Of a DNA stretch of 64,000 nt, positions 7,785 through 18,300 are shown piece after piece. Under the pieces are notes generated by a model that worked only from the letters and a program-made list of their open reading frames with translations, made no database searches and was not told where the DNA came from. The position numbers and the translations under genes are program-made. Location of the stretch: positions 25,616 to 89,615 of the forward strand of contig JAZQKZ010000020.1 in the NCBI GenBank assembly GCA_045542415.1, given 5' to 3'. Each line of letters begins with the position of its first letter. The first letter of the stretch is position 1. The DNA is from UMGS1958 sp045542415. GTDB taxonomy: Bacteria; Bacillota; Clostridia; UBA1381.

Positions 7785-9895
7785 GAAAGATTGTATGTTG
7801 GTTCATGGTAACGATATTTGTGTTTTGTACATTTTCGATTGGAGAACAAGCAGAAGCGGCTTCCGTATCCTCTGCACCAACAAGACAAGTAAATGTGGTG
7901 TATGATGACTCCGGCAGTATGATATCAACAACCCGAAACGGAGCGCAGGTGAAAGTAGATACATGGTGTCAGGCAAAGTATGCAATGGAAGTTTTTGCTG
8001 CGATGCTTAGTTCAAAAGACACTATGAATGTCTATGTTATGAGTGACTTTGAATCAGGAACGGGAAAAGGACCTCGAATACAACTAAGCGGGCAAGACGG
8101 AGCGGTAACTAATGTTGGAAAAATCCATGAGATGATAACGAGGGCGGGCAATACGCCATTCAATTCCGTTCGGAAAGCATATGCAGATATTGCTTCATCG
8201 GCGGCAGATGAAAAATGGTTGGTTGTTCTGACGGACGGAGCGTTTCAGGGTGTAGAGAATATTGATGCATTCTTTGGACAAAAGGCTCCGGATGTAAAAG
8301 TTATGTTTTTGGGAATGGGACCCGATGCAGACGGTGTGACATCAAATGAGACAAACTCGTTGTATTATGTTAAAGCTAACGATAATAATGAAATCCTTAC
8401 TAAAATAACGGATATAAGTACAAGGATTTTTAACAGGGATAAACTTGAGGTTAATGCAACGGCAAAAAAGATTTCGTTTGATGTTCCGATGAGTGAGCTT
8501 ATTGTTTTTGTTCAGGGTGAAAATGTGACAATAAACGGTATAAAGAATTCAGAGGGGACATTATTGAGTTCTTCAACATCGCCGGTTTCTGTCAAATATA
8601 GCGATAAGCCGGCAACTAATTATCCTGACTTTATTGTTAATAAGGGATTGCAAGGTAGTATTGCGACTTTTAAGGGTGACTTTATTGCGGGTGACTATAC
8701 AGTAGATGTATCAAATGCAGAAACAATAGAGGTTTATTACAAACCAAATGTTGAAATAGCAGCTTATTTAAAAGATACTGAAGGCAATGAGGTTACTGAT
8801 TTATCGGAGCTTGCCGCAGGAGAATATGTTATAGATTTTGGCTTTGTTAAAGGCGGAACGGATGAAAAGATAGGACAATCCAAGCTTTTGGGTAATGTTA
8901 CATATGAGGCTGTAGTTACAAATAATAGCGTTCAACACGAAAAAGTATATTCATCGGGGGATAAGATAACCATTGAAGAAGGCCCACTTGCAATTGATGT
9001 CAGCGGTCATTATTTAGACTACAATTCGGTAACGACACATTTAGATTATTCGATTTTTAAGGATAAGTCAATTTCATTTGAACTGATTGAAGGACCTGCA
9101 TACATAATCGAAGATTCGGGAATTGTAGATGCAAGTCCGATGAAAGTCAAGGCATTGGCTGACGGTAAAGAGCTGACGAATGAACAGTGGAAGGCTTTTG
9201 CTATTCCAAAAGCACAGCAGACCGGAATGAAAGAATTTAAGGTTGAAGATTTTATTATAGAAAAAAGTGAACAAACCGGCGTTTTAAATATAACGCCGAA
9301 GCTGAAAGATGATAAGCCTTCAGCGGTTACTTATTCTGATTGCGAATATATCGTTGAATATGACGAACAACATGGGAATGAGTCGTGGAAGGGCGAATCG
9401 AAGCTTCGGATGAAGATGGAGGATAACAGATCCTGGTTTGCCAGAAATAAGGCGAAAATAATCAAGTACGGTATATTGTTGCTGATATTATTGCTGATTT
9501 TGGGATATATGCCATTTGTCAAGCATTATTTGCCAAAGAATTTAAAAAAGAAACCTACCATTGAAAGAAGATCGAATGAACCGGGTGTTATTCTGACGGA
9601 TGTAAGAGGAGTATTTTTGAAATCTTTTTCGTCAACCGTTATTCCTTATCTTGCACAAAAGGGAACAATCAAGGTGGTACCCTCCGGTGTTGCAGTGCCT
9701 CGATTGCAGGTAAAAGGGATGAAAGGAAGGCGGATGATGATAACGAATATCAGAGCGTTTGCCGGAAGAGAAGTGACTTTTAATGGAGAAAGCATACCGA
9801 AAGACTATGCAAAAAAAGGAATGCCGACTTCGGCAGGAGTAACCATATGTGTTGAAAGAAATGGAATTACATACACATGCACACCTAGTATTTAA
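7781..9895 (+). CDS. Secreted, membrane-anchored VWA-domain protein
   Basis: A 704-residue protein starting at TTG 7781 with AAGGAGG at 7764-7770. It has an N-terminal signal peptide (residues 1-28, ending QAEAAS). A VWA domain follows (about 36-210) with an intact metal-ion site: DxSxS at D42, S44, S46, then AGNTPFNSV and LTDGAF. A large extracytoplasmic beta-rich region runs to about residue 555. One TM helix (about 559-580, GILLLILLLILGYMPF) and a cytoplasmic basic tail of about 120 residues complete it. It is the first gene of the tubulin-like/FtsK operon (23-nt gap to the next). I infer a surface or scaffold component that binds metal-dependent ligands; no exact family is recognised. Confidence 0.8.
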   Translation: MRKIVCWFMVTIFVFCTFSIGEQAEAASVSSAPTRQVNVVYDDSGSMISTTRNGAQVKVDTWCQAKYAMEVFAAMLSSKDTMNVYVMSDFESGTGKGPRIQLSGQDGAVTNVGKIHEMITRAGNTPFNSVRKAYADIASSAADEKWLVVLTDGAFQGVENIDAFFGQKAPDVKVMFLGMGPDADGVTSNETNSLYYVKANDNNEILTKITDISTRIFNRDKLEVNATAKKISFDVPMSELIVFVQGENVTINGIKNSEGTLLSSSTSPVSVKYSDKPATNYPDFIVNKGLQGSIATFKGDFIAGDYTVDVSNAETIEVYYKPNVEIAAYLKDTEGNEVTDLSELAAGEYVIDFGFVKGGTDEKIGQSKLLGNVTYEAVVTNNSVQHEKVYSSGDKITIEEGPLAIDVSGHYLDYNSVTTHLDYSIFKDKSISFELIEGPAYIIEDSGIVDASPMKVKALADGKELTNEQWKAFAIPKAQQTGMKEFKVEDFIIEKSEQTGVLNITPKLKDDKPSAVTYSDCEYIVEYDEQHGNESWKGESKLRMKMEDNRSWFARNKAKIIKYGILLLILLLILGYMPFVKHYLPKNLKKKPTIERRSNEPGVILTDVRGVFLKSFSSTVIPYLAQKGTIKVVPSGVAVPRLQVKGMKGRRMMITNIRAFAGREVTFNGESIPKDYAKKGMPTSAGVTICVERNGITYTCTPSI

Positions 9896-9918
9896 AAAAT
9901 AATTGGAGGTATAAAAAT

Positions 9919-12900
9919 ATGAATGCACCAACTTTATTAGTAGGACTTGGAGGAACAGGATGTAAAATAGTTGAAAGAGTATCTAATCTCGTAACAAGCG
10001 AGCAAAGAAATGATATTGCTTTTGCTGTTTTTGATACGGATATTAACGACTTAAGAAAGATTCAAACTAGGAGTCCGTTTATAAAAACAATCCAGACTTC
10101 GACAAAACAGACAGTAGGAGAATATCTTAACAAGGATACACATGCGCGTGATACATGGTTTCCGGTTAATGCAATTCTTAACGGAAAGACTTTGACAGAG
10201 GGTGCCGGACAGGTGCGTTCAATTTCGAGACTTGCTCTTGAAACGGTTATTCGTGCTGGAAAAATGGAACCGTTGCATGAGGCGATTCAAAGCTTATATA
10301 AGATAGAAGAGGGTAAAGCCGAACAGGCACTCAGAGTTATCATTGTCAGCTCGCTGGCCGGTGGCACAGGTTCCGGATTGCTGTTGCCGGTGGCACTTTA
10401 TATTAAGAACTATCTTGCTACACATTTCCGTCAGAGTGCAAATATCACAAGAGGCTTCTTTATTCTTCCTGAAGTATTCTTTGAGGTTATTCCCGGACAA
10501 GTTGAGAGAAATACTCTCAAAGCAAATGCTTATGCCGCACTTCGTGAGCTTGATGCATTTTTGATGAAGGGTGATGCGACATTGCATCCGAGATATAAGA
10601 ATACGGTAAAAATGGAATTCCCCAGGGTTGCGTCAAGTGGCTATGAAGAATATGATGTTCGTCCTTATGATTTCTGTTTCTTATTTGATGCACAAAATGC
10701 TGATGGCGTAAAACTAAACTCATTCGACCAGTATCTTGATCATGCGGCAAATTGTATTTATTCACAGTCTATCGGTCCGATGAATAAGAGAAGTAATTCT
10801 TCGGAGGATAATGTTATCCGTAAGCTGGCAAAAGAGCGTGGCAGAAACAGATATGCAGGTGCAGGTGCTTCTATGCTTATTTATCCCTTTGAGGACATAA
10901 GATCATTTGTTGCCTTGAAGTGGGCTAAAGAATGCGTTTCAAAGCAGTGGTTAACATTTGATAATATGTATAAAGAAATTTGCATTGAAAACAATTATAA
11001 GCGTGATCAGGGTATGTCTGTGCAAAATCCAAAACCGGAAGAGTTTTACATGACTACAATTGAAACACAAGCGAAGCAAGAAAATCCGTTTGCAAAGGCC
11101 ATAATTAAATCTTGCGGAAGATATTCTGCAGATGGCGTGACCAGAAAAGCGGATAGATGGGTTGAATATGTAGGAGAGCTTAAAAAGAAGGTTGAAACAG
11201 ACACAAAAGCCGGTCAAAGAGAACTTGATATGCAAAGATCTAATGTTAATGCTCTGTTGGGTGATTTAGGTAGTGACTGGGATGATTATGCCAACGCATA
11301 CGCTGAAGCTGAAAAGTATCGTGCAATGGTTGCTGCATATGTCGAAGAAGCCTCCCAGACAATAGCGTACTCTATGTTTAAAGCTCCAAAAGATGGTTGC
11401 GTGGACGAAAACCTGCCATATCAGTTGGAAAATTATCTGATGACTGTTGATAAAAAGTTTTTACACCCTAATGCGATCAGATATTTGTTAAATAAGACCT
11501 TGGATTTAATGAGTAAGGAATTGCTAAGTGTTGAAGATACAAATAAGAACACAAAAGAATTCTTCGACAACTTTGTTCATAATACGTTTGATGATCCGAG
11601 TACAGATGATGTGGATGAAACGGCTGAAAGTTTAGGAGATAGAAAAGTATCTTTGATCAACAGATGGAGGAATACGCCTACCGGAGATCAAGAAGAAATC
11701 AGAAGCAAGCTTAGAAACTTTATGTCAAAGGTTGATGATTACAGAACGAAGCATACACTGGCGTATGTTTTAAAGGAAGGTATTCAGTACATTGGATCTA
11801 TTGGCCGTGCATTTGAAAACTTCTATAAAACCTTTGAAGGTAAAGTTGATACTCTTGATAAAAATATAGATAATATTTATAAAAAATATGATGGCAAAAA
11901 AGGCACGACAGCAAGATATGTATGTGCTTCAAGAGTGTGCTTTGATAAGTTATATGAAAAGAAACCTTATACCGGTGGATTTATAACTATTGATTCTGAG
12001 CTTGCAAGAGATATATATTTCAAAGTCCTCAATTATGCAACAATGAAAGATAAGCCAAGTAATAACAGATATTTCAGTGAACTTTTTGATAAAGGTATTC
12101 TTGGATACTTTGAAAAGGCTGTAATGCGTGACTACGGTGATGATATCGATATTGATATTATTACTGCAATTGAAAATGAGGCTATCTATGAGTATGGATA
12201 TGACAGAGAAGAAAATGCAAATGAGTTAATTGACCAGTATGTGCGTAAGGTTATTACAAACACACGTTCATTATCGTGTCCGTTTATTGAAAGTCCGCTT
12301 GGAGAAGCAAGAGAACCGATTAATGCATGTACGTTTAATACAGAACTCAGGGCTAATGACGATTCACCGAGATCGCGGCTGATTGACAAGGAATTGTTGA
12401 ACTTCGGCGGAGAGCCGGATGAAGATATTCCCAAGAATATGATCATGTTCTACCAGTCATTCTACGGACTCAGAGCGAATGATTTAAGCAAGTTTGCGCC
12501 GCTGGAGAAATCAATTACTTATAACCGCAGCAGCGGAGAATACTTTAAGGCGTATTATGAGTTGGTGGATGGTATTCATCCTGAAACGCATTTGAGTAAG
12601 GAAATTAGTCCACATATTGACCGTTGGTGGCATATTATTACAAAGATGCCTGATTTAGATGAAGAAAATCAGGCAAGACAGGAGCATGATATCTATGCTG
12701 CATTTTTCTGGGGAATTCTCGGCAACTATATTGATCTGTACGATGAAGGCAATGGCAGAATGGTTTATAAGATTCGTCGCGAAAGATTAAATATGGGTGA
12801 CGACAGACTTACGGTGTCCAATGGTACAGAGTGTGATAAATTGTATGAGGTGCTGGATGCAATTGCGATTTATCCGGAGCTGGTTCATAAAATCCTGTCC

Positions 12901-13374
12901 AAGGTTAATGCAATGGCAGAGGATGACTTGAACGAAGATAGAAGTATTGAGGATGGAACATTATATACTTTCTTAGAATCGTTCATTATAAAAGAACCCG
13001 GAATAGGCACTGAAAATGTAGTTGCTAATAGTATTTTTGATATTCCTATGCTGATGAAGAAATCTTCAACACCGGAGTTCTACTATGAGGAAGATGTAGT
13101 TCAATTGCTTCGTGCGGAAATCGAAGAAATCAAGAGATATTTCTCGAAGTTCTGTACAGAAAAAGAATTGCCGGAAGTTGTTGGAGGTTTGTTGAAAGAA
13201 CAATTTGAAAAATATTTATCTGATGTGGAGCTTGAGAGTAAGGTACATCCGACAATTTATCGTGAGTCTTTATTCGACAGAACATGTACAATTATTATTG
13301 AGGCATTTGAAAACATTGGTTTGAAAAACGATGCAAGAGTAATTTATAAGAAAGTTGCTGAACTTAGAAAGTAA
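9919..13374 (+). CDS. Tubulin/FtsZ-superfamily protein (Tubulin_2-like), 1151 aa
   Basis: A large cytosolic protein whose N-terminal third is a tubulin/FtsZ-type GTPase fold. Residues 6-14 give LLVGLGGTG, the first nucleotide loop; residues 148-153 give the tubulin signature GGTGSG, preceded by RVIIVSSLA; and GAGQVRS (95-101) is also glycine-rich. This matches the divergent Tubulin_2 type rather than FtsZ, which is about 350 residues. The remaining 800 residues are mostly helical and I do not recognise them. Start ATG has TTGGAGGT upstream. It could form filaments or a GTP-dependent scaffold for the export complex encoded downstream; that role is inference from context. Confidence 0.82.
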   Translation: MNAPTLLVGLGGTGCKIVERVSNLVTSEQRNDIAFAVFDTDINDLRKIQTRSPFIKTIQTSTKQTVGEYLNKDTHARDTWFPVNAILNGKTLTEGAGQVRSISRLALETVIRAGKMEPLHEAIQSLYKIEEGKAEQALRVIIVSSLAGGTGSGLLLPVALYIKNYLATHFRQSANITRGFFILPEVFFEVIPGQVERNTLKANAYAALRELDAFLMKGDATLHPRYKNTVKMEFPRVASSGYEEYDVRPYDFCFLFDAQNADGVKLNSFDQYLDHAANCIYSQSIGPMNKRSNSSEDNVIRKLAKERGRNRYAGAGASMLIYPFEDIRSFVALKWAKECVSKQWLTFDNMYKEICIENNYKRDQGMSVQNPKPEEFYMTTIETQAKQENPFAKAIIKSCGRYSADGVTRKADRWVEYVGELKKKVETDTKAGQRELDMQRSNVNALLGDLGSDWDDYANAYAEAEKYRAMVAAYVEEASQTIAYSMFKAPKDGCVDENLPYQLENYLMTVDKKFLHPNAIRYLLNKTLDLMSKELLSVEDTNKNTKEFFDNFVHNTFDDPSTDDVDETAESLGDRKVSLINRWRNTPTGDQEEIRSKLRNFMSKVDDYRTKHTLAYVLKEGIQYIGSIGRAFENFYKTFEGKVDTLDKNIDNIYKKYDGKKGTTARYVCASRVCFDKLYEKKPYTGGFITIDSELARDIYFKVLNYATMKDKPSNNRYFSELFDKGILGYFEKAVMRDYGDDIDIDIITAIENEAIYEYGYDREENANELIDQYVRKVITNTRSLSCPFIESPLGEAREPINACTFNTELRANDDSPRSRLIDKELLNFGGEPDEDIPKNMIMFYQSFYGLRANDLSKFAPLEKSITYNRSSGEYFKAYYELVDGIHPETHLSKEISPHIDRWWHIITKMPDLDEENQARQEHDIYAAFFWGILGNYIDLYDEGNGRMVYKIRRERLNMGDDRLTVSNGTECDKLYEVLDAIAIYPELVHKILSKVNAMAEDDLNEDRSIEDGTLYTFLESFIIKEPGIGTENVVANSIFDIPMLMKKSSTPEFYYEEDVVQLLRAEIEEIKRYFSKFCTEKELPEVVGGLLKEQFEKYLSDVELESKVHPTIYRESLFDRTCTIIIEAFENIGLKNDARVIYKKVAELRK

Positions 13375-13408
13375 TCGTATTAAATAATATCAAAGGTGGT
13401 GAAAAGCT

Positions 13409-15355
13409 ATGTATTCTGTGATTATTCAAAATCAAAAGACGATGGATGAATTTGCGAAATATCAACCTCTTTTTATGGAAGCAATTAATAATGACAGAAT
13501 TGGTATATGTAAATGGATAGAGTCCGGTACCACAATTGATACTGCCGTTCCGGAATTGAGTAACTTAACGAATGATAAAGAGGAATGGCGTGCGGTTATT
13601 GTAAGGTTTGAAGACGAAAGTGCTAAAGCAGGCTTTGAATCAGATAAACAGAATCCATATGATTTTTATGTTAACAGGGACAGAGGAGAGGAATACTCAG
13701 AAAGCCCCGTTCCATTAATAAGACTTACACATATGCTTGGTGGAATCCCTTCACCGGAAATGAAGTTTGAATGCGAACAGATCCGGGAAGAAAACAAGGC
13801 ACCTCGAACAGTATATAAACCAATTGTTGATGAAAAAACAAATAAGGACTATGAAGCACTTAGGAAAAAATATAAGTTTGACGGGAAATTGCCTTCTTCG
13901 ATATTGATTGTTACGGTACGAGAAAACTTTTTTGAAACTGATAATATTGGAAGCGCATGGTTGTTCCATAAAGAATCTGAGAGCTCTGAATTCTGGAAAA
14001 TCAATCAGTATCCAAGCATATGTAGATTTCTTGTGTGTGATTTTACTGATGGTGGTCCGGTACAACGTGATGGTGATGAATTCAATTTTTGGATATCAAT
14101 CTTGCTTTTGGCAATCAACGATACTGATTCGGGCACTTTGCAAGCATACCGTTTATACAACTTAAGCACAAAAGTGGATAAAGAGCTGATGACGGAAGTA
14201 TTTCAGAATTTGGTACATAAGCTTAAGTCAAGTCGCTATGTTATTGAAGAGAAAATAAACCGAGAAGCTAAAGAAAAGCTTTCTCTTAATCCTGAATTAC
14301 CGAGGTATCGAATGGAAATCCCGGTTTCCATTCGACTGCCACAGGATGTGGAGTCGTCGGTCAAGAAAAAGTCGTTTGGATTATTTAGTGATGGGGCTTC
14401 TACTGATGTTGGTGTATGGTCAGGTCAAAGGAGTAATGCAGAGGCAATGTTAGAAAAGGCCATTCGCACAGCCGAGAGAACATTGGATCAAACTGCAGAT
14501 CGAATGAAAGAGTTTTGTGCTTTTGATGAGGATGAGGTTACAGGATTAAACAGATATCAAGCAGAAGACCTGAAGAGGGAAACTGATGATATATACAGAG
14601 ATTTAATCAAAGTGCAAGGAAAGCTTCCAAAAAGCAATGTTTCGGATGACGGAAAATTAAACGATTCGGCAAAGAAAGTCAGAACATATTTGTTAGGACG
14701 TGTTGTTGGAGGCGCAGCATCCACTGCAATGATAGTAGTGATTGTTGTAACATTTCTTGCAATGCTGCCTGCATTGTTTATAACTCAGGCAGACGGTACA
14801 ATTGATATTGCCCCGTTGCTGTCAGTTGTTGTAGGAGAAGTTGCTTTAATATTGCTATGTGCATTTATTACTTTGCTCGTTCAAAAAAAGAAGCTTAACG
14901 ATTTGATTGATACATATAATCAATGTTTAAAAGATGCGTTTAACAGGATAACAAATAAAGCAACAGACTATTCAAGGTATATGAGTGATATAGTGTCGCA
15001 TTCACGAGGTCACTCTTACCTGAATTTATCCTTAAGAAAAAAACATCATGTTGAAAATACAAACAATCTAAAATATAAACATATAAAAGCAATCAATTTA
15101 TTCCTGGAAAAAATACACTCTTGGAGCAAAGCGTATTACCTGGATGTTGATTTTAACGTAAGTTATGTTGATGAACGTGCGAATGTTGACATTTCCGTGT
15201 CACCGACAGAAAGCAAGCTTTATACATTTGAATCCGGTTCTTCACATCCTGTTGAAATTAACAACTCAGGAGTATTTGTTGAATCACCGTTTTCATTTAT
15301 TAAAAAACTGGAAATTGTAAGGGAGGAATTATACGATGATGACAAAAACAGTTAA
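13409..15355 (+). CDS. Two-TM protein of unknown family, part of the T7-like operon
   Basis: A 648-residue protein that I do not recognise. Residues 1-330 form a soluble domain of mixed alpha/beta character. Residues 335-425 contain a charged helical, coiled-coil-like stretch. Two TM helices lie at about 432-456 and 469-491, followed by a 155-residue soluble C-terminus. Start ATG follows AAAGGTGGTG. The gene begins 34 nt after the tubulin-like gene and overlaps the next gene by 20 nt, so all are probably made together. In position and topology it could be a membrane adaptor between the tubulin-like protein and the FtsK motor; there is no direct evidence for that. Confidence 0.7.
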   Translation: MYSVIIQNQKTMDEFAKYQPLFMEAINNDRIGICKWIESGTTIDTAVPELSNLTNDKEEWRAVIVRFEDESAKAGFESDKQNPYDFYVNRDRGEEYSESPVPLIRLTHMLGGIPSPEMKFECEQIREENKAPRTVYKPIVDEKTNKDYEALRKKYKFDGKLPSSILIVTVRENFFETDNIGSAWLFHKESESSEFWKINQYPSICRFLVCDFTDGGPVQRDGDEFNFWISILLLAINDTDSGTLQAYRLYNLSTKVDKELMTEVFQNLVHKLKSSRYVIEEKINREAKEKLSLNPELPRYRMEIPVSIRLPQDVESSVKKKSFGLFSDGASTDVGVWSGQRSNAEAMLEKAIRTAERTLDQTADRMKEFCAFDEDEVTGLNRYQAEDLKRETDDIYRDLIKVQGKLPKSNVSDDGKLNDSAKKVRTYLLGRVVGGAASTAMIVVIVVTFLAMLPALFITQADGTIDIAPLLSVVVGEVALILLCAFITLLVQKKKLNDLIDTYNQCLKDAFNRITNKATDYSRYMSDIVSHSRGHSYLNLSLRKKHHVENTNNLKYKHIKAINLFLEKIHSWSKAYYLDVDFNVSYVDERANVDISVSPTESKLYTFESGSSHPVEINNSGVFVESPFSFIKKLEIVREELYDDDKNS

Positions 15356-18300
15356 AGTATTAATCAGCATTATTGTCATCGCATTATTCTGCCTGCTGCA
15401 AAATGTTTTAAATGCGAAAAAGAAGCAAAGAGCAAGACAAGCATTAATGCCCGTGATTTCCGGCATATATTGTATAATTGCTGCGATGACGGCGATAAAG
15501 GATTTTGATAAGTTCAATTCGATAACGGAATTGCACGAGTTTTTAACGTATTCAAACATACTTGTTGCAAATCTGGCAATAGCTCTTGGAGTTGTTTTAG
15601 TTAAGCTGATTACAAGACCTATTCTGACGCGGTGTTGGAAAAAGAATGATCAAATAGAGGCGACCTCTGCATCATTTTATGCTTATGATGAAGAATATGA
15701 TGAGTGGTTTTTGAAGAATCAGTGGATAAACTTCAGAGGGTTTATGTTATCCATTGTGGTTGGCTCGGTTATTGCTTGTGGTTCTTTTTTGGGATTCACC
15801 TGGATAGTTGGACCGGAGTCGAAATGGTGGATAATTGGCGTTCCGCTTGCCGGGGTACTTATTCTTAATGAAATATACGGATTTCTTAACGGAATTACAA
15901 AGGAAGAATACGAATATAGCTTCTTTGGAGAAAATGCACATTCGTGGAAAGTGAGTAAGTTCTTTAAATTAAGAGAAATTTTTGAAAAGCTTATTCCTTA
16001 TCCGATATTATCGGCACATACCGGTTGTGAATTTGCTAATTCACAGTCTCCGTTGGAATTCATAGATGAACTTAAGAACTCGAAAGATAAGGTCGATCAG
16101 ATTACTGCAGAATATTTTACAATTGATGGCAGATACAAAAAGACAAATGTAGATGGTGTACAAGCTACATGGAAAATGATGCACAGAAAAAATGTGTTGT
16201 TTTTCAATCCGTTCTACAAGGATTTGGGTATTTACATTACTTTGCCAATGATAAATGCACTTTTGTCCGGAAAAAAATGTGTCATAGTTGTTGGTAGAAT
16301 GTCAACCTGCGAAGATGTTAAGCAATGGATTTCCAAGCTGTTGAAAGACTATAGCAGAATGGAAGCTTTATGGAGAGTAGAGGTTTTAAACCATAAAGTG
16401 CCCGAATGTGAAGTTGGAATTTTGAGCTGTCCTCAGTTATATGATAAGAAAGTTATAACAGCAAACAGAGAGTTCTTTAATGAAACAGATTTTGTTTTGC
16501 TGAGTGAGCCGTCTATAATTGTAAATACAGGACAGATTGCACTAAATATCATTGCACAGGAAATACACAGTAATGATGAAAGACCTGTATATTGTATATG
16601 TGACCGCAAGGTTAACGGCTTGGTTGATACTTTGTCGCATTTGCTGCATTCTGAAATAACCGATGTCATTGCGACTCCTGTGCCGAGATGCATATATTCA
16701 GGAATGACTTGGGATGCAGATGGTGATTATATAAGACAGCAATTGTTTGATAAGCAAGCAAAGTATTTGGGTAACGGTATCGAATTGGCGGCAATAGCTG
16801 TTAAAAATCAGATACCAAGGGTTTCTTGGTACAGTGAGAAAAAGGTGCCGTTAAGAGATGTGAAATGGATTGCCGGACAGTATTATTCAACGATATGTCG
16901 TTATATGAATTTGCCGACGCAGCAGAAAAACCTTTATGAAAAAATAGACTTTGTTTCTAATATGTGGTCTGCTGCCATGGAAAAAGAACAGTTTATTATT
17001 GTTGAGGATGAGTTCTGTAATATGTTCGGCACAATGCGTGCATATTTATCGCGTGGCATCGATCAGGCATTTGTTAATGTACTTTCAGAAAATTATCTTC
17101 TTAGAGATTACATGAGATGCAATAAACAAATGTTTATGACTAATCCGGATGCGATTCCGTCAATCGTTCCGGATTATGCAAAAACCGAACGAAATACGCT
17201 TATAAAGTTGATTTTGATGATGATATATCGCCCGGTCCCGGAATCGGAAGTGTTAAGCGAGTTTCAGCTTGTTGGTATAGAAACAGATGATGCGTTTGCT
17301 GTTCTGTCAAGAATGTTAAAAAAATATACTTTTGCAGATGACTCTATATTTACAGTGAAAAGTGTAAAAACAGAAGTTGATGAATTAACAACAATAACAA
17401 CATGTTGTTATCAAATTTCAGAAGAGGCATTTGATGAGTATTTTGCGGATTCATTAAAGAATGCATTCTTTATTATTGAAGATGAAAAGACAGAAAAAGG
17501 ATATATTGATTCAAAGCTGTTTAATCATGTGACACAGATTATTTTGCCGGGGCAGTATATTACATATGAGGGAAAATATTATGTTGTGAAATATATATCC
17601 CCCGAATCAGGATGCGTTCTCAGGCGTGCTGCAGATTCATATAATAACAGAGTGTATTATCGTCAGCTCAGAACCTACCATTTTGAAGAGGGCAGTGAGT
17701 TAATAAGCACAAAAAAGGTTATGGATATTGAGATAACTACAGAACGAAGGGCGTTCAAGGTGACAACCGACGGTTATCTTGAAATGACGGATAATAAAGA
17801 TTTGCGTAAAGCAAAGCACATTGATTTGTCTGCTGACCCCAAGGTTGGTACCTTCAGCAGGAATTATAAGAACAAAGCGGTGCTTTCGATTGTTTTGCCG
17901 GATACAGATGTAAAACAAAGATTTACAATCAGCATACTTCTCAATGAAATGTTCCGTTCAATATTTCCTGATGCATGGCAGTATATAGCCGTTCTTTCGA
18001 CTCAACCCGAGAACGGCGAGGAATCTATGCTCAACAAGTTTAATTATAAGGTTGACGGTTCGTATGAAGATAACAGGATTTATATTGTTGAGGATAGTGA
18101 TATGGATCTTGGCTTATTGGAAGCCATTGAAAACAATTTGATGGGTTTCTTTGAAATTATGTCAGATTATATCAGTTGGCATTTTGAACAGATGAGACAG
18201 TCTGCATCAAAAGACCCTATTCCAGTAAAACCGGAGGAGAGACAAAAGAGATATTCTATTGATATTGCAGAAAAACGAAAGAATGTTTTTTCAAGGGTCG

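Noticed and set aside
9919..13374. FtsZ cell-division protein
   Set aside because: GGTGSG is shared, but the length of 1151 residues and the VWA/FtsK neighbours do not fit division FtsZ.
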